A DNA stretch of 64,000 bases from Lichenostomus cassidix (Eukaryota; Chordata; Aves; Passeriformes; Meliphagidae), in assembly GCA_008360975.2 (NCBI GenBank), contig CM039211.1, forward strand, positions 47,428,077 through 47,492,076, written 5' to 3'. Positions 14,301-23,100 of the stretch are shown here, in pieces. Under the pieces are notes generated by a model. It did not search any database. It had not been told where the DNA came from and saw nothing but the letters and a program-made list of their open reading frames with translations. Positions within the stretch are counted from its first letter, which is position 1. Each line of letters begins with the position of its first letter. The position numbers and the translations under genes were made by a program.

Positions 14301-16574
14301 GTTTTTTTCCAACACCAGTTACCCAGTTTTGAGTCTTAATACCTATGTTGATTCCAAAACAGGAAAAAGCCCCACACTTCAGGATAAACTTTCCTTAGTT
14401 CCACTAGTTCTTAGCACATAGTATGTGAAAAGGAGCTTTAAACATTATTATGTCACCTTAAAAATACACATCCTGAATGTAAACTCAGACACCTGGAAGC
14501 ATTTCGAAGAGCACCCTGTTTTCAAAAATTTCAAAACAGAACTTTCCCAGTCTCTCCACCTCATTCTTACATTAAACCTTTGATATATAGCTGAGATAGC
14601 AACAAGTCTTAACAAGAACATTAGCCTGAAGGCTTTTCTACTTCAAGAAACCAAGTCAGCTCAACCTGACTAGAACTTATCCTTGTTACAAAGAACATAC
14701 TTCTGACAAATGAAAATATTTTCTAGAATGCAGTAATTTTATTTTATCGAAGTTCAAACATATAATTTTAAGCCTCACCTTCAAAAACAAACAAAAAACT
14801 AAAAAAAAGAAAAGCCAGGGGGGAAAAACCCAAACCACATTCAGAACCCCAGCTATATATATAAAAATAATGCAAGAAATTCTCTTTAAAAATTACCTTG
14901 ACCAAAATCTTTATTCTAACAGATATTTGGTTAGTTGTCCACAGAGGCCATGAGACTGAACATTTTCCAGTTTAAGATCAGTCAGTGGTCAAGCCTGGCA
15001 AAGTTGGCACCTTCCTCAAAATCACCCATGACAAACTGAATCAAAATCTATTCTAAAAATATTAATGACCTGTGAGTTTACTCAACTCTTATGCACCAAG
15101 TGAAATCTAGTGCACTGTCTGTAGCCAGCTGTACAATGTTTAACATTTCAAAACAAGTGCAAGCATGCGAGCTAATGAACCTCGTCCCTGAGAACAGACC
15201 ATAAAGTAAACTACATTCTAGACAACAGGGCACATCTCGTGAAACACTTCATGAGCTTGCTGTTTTCTATGTTTCTTCATGGAAAAGAAGATCAGGTCTG
15301 CTCCACTGACAGACTACAACTACAGGTTCAACACCTGGCAAAAGCTAAAGAGCATACACTTTATATGCACTGTGTGCCAAAAACCTAAGAAAACAGAGGC
15401 CACATGATGTTTTTCACACAGCAAAGTTATTGGGCCATTATGCGCCAGCTGCATACCTATCTAAGTTCAAAAAACAGCATCAGCACCCCAGGCAGGAACG
15501 AGTGAACAACCATGCAGAGCACAGTAAAACATAACATGATGAAATCTCAGCATAACTTAAAACGCGATTTTAAGGCTATGACTGTCATTTGACATCTTTC
15601 GGTATCAGCTTTCTAAAACTGGATTGTTGGTTTTCCCTGGTAATCTGAGATGAACTCTATAAACCACCTGGAGCAGGAGATATTTATAGACAGATTTAGG
15701 GTCTAATCTAGGCAGTATTTAAAAGGATTCAACGTCAAAATTTGGAGTCAGTATCACAGTTTTCATTGACTGCATCAAATCAAACTGACAAACAGCATTT
15801 TTGTTATCACACTAATACAGTGTGAATTAAAAGCAAGGCACTTAATGTCAATTATTCACAGTTCCAAATTAGGTGTAGCTAGAGCAGCAACTTCCATGCA
15901 AAAGCCATGATTAGTCTTCTAGTACAGCCACAGAACTTTTAAACTTTCCCCCAAAACAAAGGTTTGCGAACTTCTGTGTTGAAACATTCTGGGTAGTGAT
16001 AGAATTTGATCTGTGCTTTATAAAAAGTGTTTCACACCTCCTACATTGCTGTGTTCTTTTATATAAAACACAAAAATCCAAAGGCAGAAGACACGAAGCA
16101 TATAGGCAAAAAAACCGGACTGCTGCAAACACTCCTTATGTTAAGCATAAGCACTATGTAGAGTTTCAAAGAAAAGTTGCTTGGAAGTCTGATTTTTTAC
16201 GAAAAACCAGTGTTAACTGCAAGCAAATTGATGTCGCATATTTTCTTAACACCGTACTGCTATCACTAAACATCGCGGATAACTGCTCAGATTCACAAAT
16301 ACTGAAATATCCTGTACAATTAGCGTCATTTTCCACAACCATTTCTGGAAGTAGAAAAAAAGAATTAGCAGACCACAGGTCTTTTCAGCTGAGAGAGCAA
16401 GGTCCGAGAGCTTATGAGACGATGGATACTCACTCTGCAGTACCAGATGCTTAGCTGAGATGGGAATAAAACTGCGAAGAAAGCTCTCTGGGGATCCGTC
16501 TGGATGTGAAGCGGTTGCTCCAGGGACTCCAGAGGACACAAGAGCCTCTTGGGCCAGCCGCTGAGGAAGTACAT
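2278..16574 (-). CDS. RIC1: RIC1, 5' part of the gene (coding exons 1-3; 3' part beyond the left edge)
   Basis: RIC1 is the WD40/beta-propeller partner of RGP1; the complex is a guanine-nucleotide exchange factor for RAB6A and supports retrograde transport to the Golgi (family knowledge). Three exons are readable on the minus strand: 16434-16574 (47 codons, starts [15 protein letters not shown]), 6546-6653 (36 codons, contains [16 protein letters not shown]) and 2278-2354 (25 codons plus 2 nt, contains KYLYEP). Together they match the first ~108 residues of vertebrate RIC1 in order and frame, with consensus acceptors and GT donors. Introns are about 9.8 kb and 4.2 kb. The next exon, which should begin with the G that completes a Lys codon, was not found between 1 and 2277, so it lies further left. 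Transcription starts in the CpG-rich block at 16.6-17.3 kb. The gene is next to PDCD1LG2, as in mammals. Confidence 0.95.
2355..6545 (-). other. RIC1: RIC1 intron 2
   Basis: This 4.2-kb AT-rich intron has donor GTAAGT at 6545 and acceptor ctttcag ending at 2355. I see no further exon, RNA gene or complete mobile element. A 33-bp-period imperfect direct repeat (aaaaagtccttggtaccatt) occurs at about 6362-6415, and a short poly-A run is near 4530. Confidence 0.8.
6546..6653 (-). CDS. RIC1: RIC1 coding exon 2
   Basis: The exon has 108 nt (36 codons, phase 0 at both ends). The acceptor is ttcctccag and the donor GTAAGT. The product runs [10 protein letters not shown] to TMIAVS and aligns without gaps to human RIC1 directly after exon 1. 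It forms part of the first blades of the N-terminal propeller. Confidence 0.94.
6654..16433 (-). other. RIC1: RIC1 intron 1
   Basis: This 9.8-kb AT-rich intron has donor GTGAGT and acceptor tcctccag. No coding exon is supported in it. It contains short simple-sequence patches: CA/AC-rich DNA near 9090-9180, a 20-bp tandem duplication (gacagctacctcagctatct) near 10066-10105, A/C-rich runs near 11330, and TGTTAC repeats at 12065-12082. Scattered open frames up to 112 codons show no recognisable domains. Confidence 0.75.
12065..12082. repeat. TGTTAC hexamer repeat, three units
   Basis: Three perfect TGTTAC units in RIC1 intron 1, preceded by ctgttac-like sequence. A short microsatellite without known function. 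Confidence 0.6.
16434..16574 (-). CDS. RIC1: RIC1 coding exon 1
   Basis: The start ATG is at 16574-16572 with G at -3 (context cagccATGt). The exon encodes 47 residues and ends in phase 0 after LSIWYCR, followed by the donor GTGAGT. The opening [15 protein letters not shown] and the segment [11 protein letters not shown] are those of vertebrate RIC1. The same frame is open upstream of the ATG for about 35 codons, but the conserved family N-terminus starts at this Met, so I keep this start. Confidence 0.95.
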
Positions 16575-16881
16575 GGCTGAAGATTTCCCGAAGAGCTGGC
16601 GCTCAATCTGCTCTAGCCTAGGCGGGGGGACAGCGGGGGCATCAGCCGAACGAGAGAAGCAGGGTCCGCGGCCGACCACGCATAATCACCGGCACAGCGA
16701 CGGGACCCCTAGGTTCAGCACGGGGGGACGGGGGACCGAGGCCTCCCCGGCGCCGGGGCCGCCGTCACCGATGTCGGTGCGGGGACGGGGCAGCGCCGCA
16801 GCCGCCGGGGCAGAGGCGGAGGGGAACGCGGGCTGGGCGAGGGCCGGGCGGCCTGCGGGAGGCGGGGACGCGGCCAGGCGG

Positions 16882-17007
16882 TCACTGCTCGGAGCGGGCG
16901 CCGGGGCGCTGCGGCGGCGGCAGCGGCGGCTCCGCCCTCCCGCGGGTGTTTCGCCCGCCCGCGCTCCGGGTCGGTGTCGTCCCCGTCGCCGAGGCCTCCG
17001 CCGCCAT
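16882..17007 (-). CDS. Candidate upstream ORF in the RIC1 5' leader
   Basis: The ATG at 17007-17005 has a strong initiation context (gaggagATGG: G at -3 and +4). It opens a 41-codon frame starting MAAEASATGT and ending at a stop at 16882, about 300 nt upstream of the RIC1 start. It would be a uORF only if transcription begins upstream of 17007, which the promoter elements at about 17.22-17.25 kb suggest. The product has no recognised domain; its composition (Ala, Pro, Arg, Gly) follows the GC content. Confidence 0.35.
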   Translation of the reverse strand: MAAEASATGTTPTRSAGGRNTRGRAEPPLPPPQRPGARSEQ

Positions 17008-17175
17008 CTCCTCCCCCTTCCGCTTCCGCTCCTCTTCCTCCTCCTCCTTGTTCCGCTCCTCCTCCTCCGTCTTTGGATCCTCCCCCTCCGGATTCTCTTC
17101 CTCTTGCTTTTCCTCGTCCTCTTCTTTCTGCTCCTCCTCCTCCTCCTTCTTTTCCCTCTCCTCTCCCCGCTGCCC
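17005..17175. repeat. Purine/pyrimidine strand-asymmetric low-complexity block
   Basis: About 170 bp of nearly uninterrupted C/T on the plus strand (G/A on the minus strand), built on TCCTCC and CTTCC triplets. It creates spurious Glu/Lys/Arg-rich open frames on the minus strand and Pro/Ser/Leu-rich ones on the plus strand, which I do not call as genes. It lies at the probable RIC1 start region. Confidence 0.7.
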
Positions 17176-17239
17176 CTCCCTCGCTCCGGTCCGCGGCCCG
17201 AGGGGCGGTGGCGGCGGCACGGGGCGGGGCCCGCCCTAG

Positions 17240-17253
17240 CGGAAGTGACGTCA
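17240..17253 (+). promoter_or_regulatory. ETS/CRE composite site CGGAAGTGACGTCA
   Basis: A full palindromic CRE (TGACGTCA, 17246-17253) overlaps an ETS core (CGGAAGTG). This joined arrangement is well known in CpG-island promoters, bound by GABP/ETS factors with CREB/ATF. It lies about 670 bp upstream of the RIC1 ATG and next to a GC box, so it is a good candidate core-promoter element. Confidence 0.65.
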
Positions 17254-17317
17254 CAGAGCAGCTCGTCACCGTTCGGGCGGAAGAGAGGCGCCCGGCGCTG
17301 GGGCTGAGGGGAGGAGA

Positions 17318-17356
17318 GGGGAGCGGGGAGCGGGGAGCGGGGAGCGGGGAGCGGGG
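17318..17356 (+). repeat. GGGGAGC tandem repeat, G-quadruplex motif
   Basis: Five to six units of a 7-bp GGGGAGC repeat, ending in GGGGCCGGG. Four or more G4 runs separated by 3-nt loops satisfy the G-quadruplex pattern on the plus strand. It sits at the outer edge of the CpG island, next to a CR1 insertion. Confidence 0.7.
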
Positions 17357-17369
17357 CCGGGAGTGATAG

Positions 17370-17623
17370 GGTAAGGAGGAATGGATTCAACCCTGAAAAG
17401 AGTAGGCTTAGGGCACATCTTGGGAGGAAGTTCTTTGCTGTGAGGGTGGCGAGGCCCTGGCACAGGTTGCCCGGAGAAGCCGTGGCTGCCCCTTCCCGGA
17501 AGGATTCAGGGCCGGGCTGGGTGGGCTCTGAGAGACCTGCTCTAGCGGGAGGTGTCTCCGCCCATGGCAGGGGCTTGGCACTAGATGACCTTTAAAGGGC
17601 CTTCCGCCCACCCCATTCTATGG
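17370..17623 (+). mobile_element. CR1 LINE 3' fragment
   Basis: The sequence matches the 3' tail of chicken repeat 1 elements in plus orientation: AGGAAGTTCTTTGCTGTGAG, GGCACAGGTTGCCCGGAGAA, the segment with CTAGATGACCTTTAAAGGGC, then CCATTCTATGG at the end. It is 5'-truncated, as is usual for CR1, and has no coding capacity. It has landed directly beside the RIC1 CpG island. Confidence 0.85.
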
Positions 17624-18643
17624 ATGTTGGTGCCCTCCGTGTGGGAAAGCCTTGCGAGTCGCCGGCGTGAGCATTGCCGCCGAGGCTGTTTTGGGGACAA
17701 GGTGAGCTCAGGGCAAGGTTGCTCACACGGGGTGTGTGCTGCATCGTGGGTTTGGCGTCAGGCGTCTGTCACAGGTGCTGGCACAAACGTTTCTCCCAGC
17801 GGATGAGTTGGATCAAGGATCCACACTGGGTTGTTAATATTACCCACGTGTTCGTTAATCTCGTTCCCATGGTTGCCCAACTGCTTTCATTCACACACTG
17901 TGGAGAGAGCAGGGGCATGTGGTGTGAAGGATAAAAAGTAGAAACTGAAGCTATAGCTTTAGAGGTAGTAAATGAGGCTTGTTAGCCTTTTCCTGTAACT
18001 GGAAAATAAAAGGGAATAGAAGACTAAAGGTAAGGTCTCCATGCCATTGCAAGGGCAGTGCCTGTGTTGGAAAAAAGTAGCTATTGGTAGAAATAAGAGT
18101 TTTATGAACCAGTCTCCTAGCAGTGCCAGGAGTGCGTCTGGACTGCGCTGTCTGCAAACAGGTCTCGCTGCATGTAGATTACCCAGTGCTCTTCAAAGAA
18201 CATGGTGTGTCCCCACACCTAAGGCCTTTTCTCTCCCAACAGCTTTCTGGTTTTGTTACCATATGAATTTTTGTTACCATTTGAATACCATATTTCAGCT
18301 GAAATACTTTCATCTGAACACAAGCAGAAAAAGAAAGTGAGCTATAAGGGCATATATATTAGAATCCTAACAAAACCATAATATATCTTGAAAAAAAAGT
18401 AGTAAGGGAACAAAATACCAAGGTATTTACTGCCTTAGATTTTTAACTGGGTGAGTTGGAATTGCCTTAACATCAAATTCCCCACTCTCAAATATCTCCC
18501 AACCAGTTCTGATGCTACCAATACCCTCCTTGCTGTAGCCAATTCTCTGAATCCTTTTTGATCCATGTTTTTCACTGCTAGCCTCCTAAATTAGGAAATG
18601 GAAATTATATTCGGAGAGTGCCATCAGCACATTATATTGACTC

Positions 18644-20160
18644 TTGCTCTATTCCTCAGATTATGAAATAAATGGCACAAAATACATGCTGAAGAATACT
18701 TACAACTTCAGAATCATCCTTCTGGATGAATTGCATTTTGCCAAATTCATTTTTCTTGGAAGTAAGGAGAAATTTGTCAAAATCCATGAAAGATTTAGTG
18801 AGGGAGCTGCATGTGTTTTCCACTTGTTTGTAGTTTCCATAGTTAATGCTGCAGCTTCCCAACATGTTTATGTAAGGGGCAAACATTCTTCAGGTCATGC
18901 TGTTCATGTGTCCGGATCAATGCCAAGCTGTATGTTGAAAGCAGCAGAAACAGCTACTGCTCTTAATAGCAACTGTGTGGTAGGATTTTGTGGTAACTGT
19001 ACATTGTGCACAAAGTAGAGACCGGAGCCTTTGCTCAGAGACATGAGGCACATATTTGAAATTAGAAATAATGGTGATGGCAGTGTGTTATTAAAAGTGT
19101 GACTATCAAAATCCTCACATCAATAATACAAATGTATATAATGGTTTTGGTACATTTTTGTGGGCTGAATCAGGAACATCTCTAGATGCCTAGAATGGTA
19201 ATTCTGTAATGATAGGCTTTTTCTAATAATAGGCTGTTTGTACTTGTCTAGAAAAGCATATTTCTGAGTGTTGTTGTATGGGAATGTGACTCATAACACT
19301 CTAGGATGCAAAAGTTGTGTAGAAATTAAAGGCGTGCAAAGTGGACAAAGCTCAGAAAGTTTCTTAAACAGCTCTAGCAGTGGCTACCAAGGCACAATTA
19401 CAGGAGACAGTGGCAAGACTATGATAAGAAAGCTCAATAGAACTGTGAAAGCCCTTTATACACAAAGGTCCACTTGTCAGTTGTCATCAAGTTCACCTAG
19501 CTGAAGATAAGTCTTGATTGCAGCTGCCTATTCAGTGACAGTCATGTTGTTTTGGAAACTGCACTCTTGAGATTGTTGTCCTGGAAAGAAAGAGCTCATG
19601 CAGAGCTGTGGGAACATCCTAAGACATTGAAATGTCATAAGCCTCCACACAAAAGTTTTGATATTAGCAGGTTAGTGAAAGGAAGGAGGAGACACTGCTG
19701 GTGGCAAAGAAGGTCTGGAATGAAAATGTTGGACGAGGGTATCTATTCTGTGCAGTTGCCTCTGTTAAGATTCCTAGTGTTGATGTGCAGCTGCTGCCCT
19801 GATCTGTCCTTTAGATTGTGCAGCTAGCTCACACCTAATGTTGTATCGGCAGCTGTTGCATTAGCAGTGTGGACAGTCAGTTCCTGCATGTTAAATTTAA
19901 CAAAAACAATGACTCCTCCCCCCACTAGTGTCACTACTATCAACATACCTCAAAGTAAAAAAAGAAACCTTACAGAAAGACTGTTAGTGAGACATAGCAT
20001 CAATGGCATGAAGTTTTTGCCATGCTGCTTACACGTGCAGGCATTCTGTCATATAAAACGTAGAAAGAGTGTGACAGTGAGTGAGCATCTGTGTTATGTA
20101 CATAGAAATACCTGTGTTAAGTCATTTTCACTTCATAAAACTGGTTGTGGAACAAATTAG
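18644..20160 (+). other. Unidentified stretch with consecutive plus-strand open frames
   Basis: Four plus-strand frames follow each other: 18644-19018 (124 codons), 19268-19504 (78), 19552-19827 (91) and 19867-20160 (97). The second contains a low-complexity Ser patch followed by GYQGTITGDSGKTM. I recognise no domain and no splice-consistent chain. It could be a decayed retrocopy or unknown repeat, or chance. No function is assigned. Confidence 0.2.
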
Positions 20161-23100
20161 TCTTTTACCTTGCAGCTTTCTGCTGATGAAGTGTGATGAT
20201 TACCATAGATCAGCCCATTATTTAAAGTGCCCACGTTGTTAGTCATCCATTGATCCACCAAAATGGACATTTGCATTGAGAACAGTTCCATAGGACAAGG
20301 TAGGACAAATAGTCAAATAATTTTCCAGCAGACCATCCACAGAGGTGTTCTCAGAGGGTGAATTATAATCATTGTTACCATCCTTGAACATGAAATCTAA
20401 AGAAGTATCTCAATAATAGTACCGGAAATTTAAAAAAACTGAACACTCCAAACCCAACCCAGTAAAAAGTGATTTCTTGTAACACCACAAGAAAATCTTA
20501 CCTATTTTAAAAGTGAAAGGAAGAAAACTGAGCAGACGGTGGATTAAATGCTAAGGCTAGTCAGTTGCAAATAATAAGGAGAAAATCACTCTGATTGTTT
20601 CAGACATTTTCTGAATTCTGCCAAGAGAGATGGAAGGAGTATTCCTGTCAACAGACTGCTAGGAAGAAGGGGAAAAACAGTTTATTCTGTTGTTACTACT
20701 CAATGTCAGCAAATACTGTGCTTAGGTACAGTAGATCACCTGAAGTACTGGGACAAAAACAATAATTCTGGAACAGAGTACAGTGCAGTTCTTAATCCTA
20801 ATGTTTAGATTTACTTTCTGACAAATTTTCAAAATCGTTTACTGTACCCAGCTACATTTAAATATAGTAAATTTTAAGCAAATTTTAAGCAAAGTGCAAA
20901 TAATAAAATTAATTAGATAAATTCCACCTGACTTTTCTAGCAATCTGTCACTCACAAATGGTCACCAAATTGTTTGGCAGCATTATTTACCATCTGATAA
21001 TTTTAAGTCGATGCAATTAATAATTGTTAGTTTCAGATCATTCTCTAATTATATGTAATATACCACTATGCATTTTATAGTGTACTAGCCATTTCTCACA
21101 CATCACACGGCACTGTTTCAGTTTCTGACTGAACAATTTATGTGACCAGCAGTATAAACCAGTAGTGTTAGAAGCCAGTTTCGTGAGTTCTTCAGTGTTT
21201 TGCAATAATGTTTTGGTTTGGGTTGGGTTTTTTTGCCAGTGGATGAACCAAACAACTGACAAATTTTTATTCTTAATTTCTTAAATGTGTGTATTCTTCA
21301 AAAGTGGCTTTCATCAAGCATTCAAGAAGCCTAACTAAAATTTGCCAGTGAATTTACTAGTGAATTTTAGAGTGGAAATGTATGTGGGTACAAATACAAC
21401 AATAAAGTTGTGGTTATGGTTTAGTTAGGTTAGAAATCAAATAAATTTGGGCCCAAAATACTTTCTTTTGTTTATTTATCTCTGAGAAAATAGAAAGGGA
21501 AATCATAACAGAACTCTTTCTATGCATTAACAGCCATACGTAGTATATAAAGCCAGACTAAAAGGGAGAAAAATATTTCAAAGTTCTGGAAGCAACTTAT
21601 ATCACTTAATGGATTAATCATTGTCAATGTTGATACAAATGTATGTGCCAAAACCATTGTCTATCAGATGTAGCATAGCTAGCACAAAATTTGCAGAAAA
21701 CCTGGCTGCTTCAGATTGTACAGCCCAGAGGACTTCAGTTTGGTTTTCATAACTGCATAGGTTCAGTACGGAGGGTATTTTTTGAAAAAATCTTCTACAT
21801 CAGTGAAAATATCCTTAAAAATACAGTCTGTTTTTCAGACTTCATTATCTGGCTTTCAGTGACTGGTGAATACACTCTTAATTTCATGAAAAGCTTACCA
21901 CTGAAGTATTTGCTTCGTGCACACAATTTTTGCCAAAAGCAATTGTGGTTTCTGAATATGTCTAGAGAACTGCGTTTCTTGAAGGTCTTTGATACCTGAT
22001 ACTAGGAAGACAAAACATCCAGATTCACCGATCATTTTTAAAGTCTCAGATTTAGGAAATAATTAAATTCTTTTCGATTCTGGAACACACAGTGCTGTCT
22101 CCTATGCAAAGCACCAACATAATGAACTGCAGATCATTTAATTGGGTTAGATCACGTCTGCTCAATAAGGAGGCTGTATACAAAGTACATATGGCTTTCC
22201 AAGAGGAAAAAAGGATTGTAGAAGGAGTCAACTGACTCTGGTATGCATTTTCTAACATTATTTTCAGTATAAACCAGTGCTGGAAAAACATTTTCTATTC
22301 ATTGTAAACAAACTGGCCAAAGAACCATGCAAGCTACCATGTGTGGAAATAAATTAGTGAAACTTTTTTGGGGTGATAACTGCATATTTTTACCAGGTAG
22401 CACCACCTATGTGAACTATGGGGTGTGTGGTGCAGTTAGAGTATATTAGATGGATATGGGAGTGGTGGACAAAAGAGCTGGAGAGATAGGAGCTCTTGCA
22501 TGTGGAAGCCTTCATCAATAGGATGGCCTAGACTTGTCATATATTATACATTTAAATTACTGGTTTTACTAGGTGTTTCTGGAATTTTGTGAACGCCTGC
22601 TTTATCATATAATCTGAAATTCAAAGAAAGTGCTTTTGAATTACATGTTATAGCCACACCTGTTATCCATAACATGTTATATAGTGTTACCTGTAATAGG
22701 TTATGCCTCAACTCTGCTGATAAATGATTGTTTTCAGTCTGAAGGCGAACAGTAAAGGACAACAGATATTGGAGGCAGGAGTCTGATCTGGTAGTCTGTT
22801 TAACGTCATCTGCAGCATGGAACACAGTCTGTATCCAAGAAGCAGGGTCCCGACTTTCAGGTGGCAAGATATAAAGCACCAGTATCTTCAAGTATCTTCT
22901 TGAGCAGATATAAGAAACAAGTAAAAGGAAGGAAGAAAACACTGGTATTTTCTTTTATAATATGAGTGAATCTTAACCTTATCTTGTCTTCTGTGTCCCT
23001 TAATTGTAGGCACTTATTTGGACTGAGATGCGTATTAAATAACTTCTAACAGTGTGTTAAGATGCAGACAGCATTTAGCAGTGCCCTCTGCAGGCTTTTT

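Larger units (their letters stand above)
16600..17360 (-). promoter_or_regulatory. RIC1: CpG island and promoter region of RIC1
   Basis: The base composition changes abruptly from AT-rich intron and intergenic DNA to very GC- and CpG-rich DNA here, just upstream of the RIC1 start codon. The block contains a GC box (ggggcgggg, about 17219-17228), a CGGAAGTGACGTCA composite site (17240-17253), GGC/CCG-rich 5' UTR-like sequence and a purine/pyrimidine block. No TATA box is visible, which fits a housekeeping CpG promoter. The exact start site cannot be read from sequence. Activity towards the plus strand is possible but unsupported by any recognisable exon. Confidence 0.8.

Noticed and set aside
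15996..16454. Plus-strand open frame of 152 codons ending in RIC1 exon 1
   Set aside because: Its end is the antisense of the RIC1 coding exon; the rest shows no homology and no promoter.
16549..17307. Plus-strand open frame of 252 codons through the CpG island
   Set aside because: Composition artefact with Leu/Pro runs from the CTT/CTC block; it overlaps RIC1 exon 1 in antisense and has no recognised domain.
16686..17390. Long minus-strand open frame of 234 codons rich in Arg, Glu and Pro
   Set aside because: It follows the CpG island and the purine/pyrimidine block; all six frames are open here because stop codons are rare in such DNA. No domain, and the conserved RIC1 start lies downstream in another context.
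22544..22942. Minus-strand open frame of 132 codons in the intergenic region
   Set aside because: No recognisable domain, no splice-consistent neighbours and no codon bias visible; length is within chance for 20 kb of DNA.
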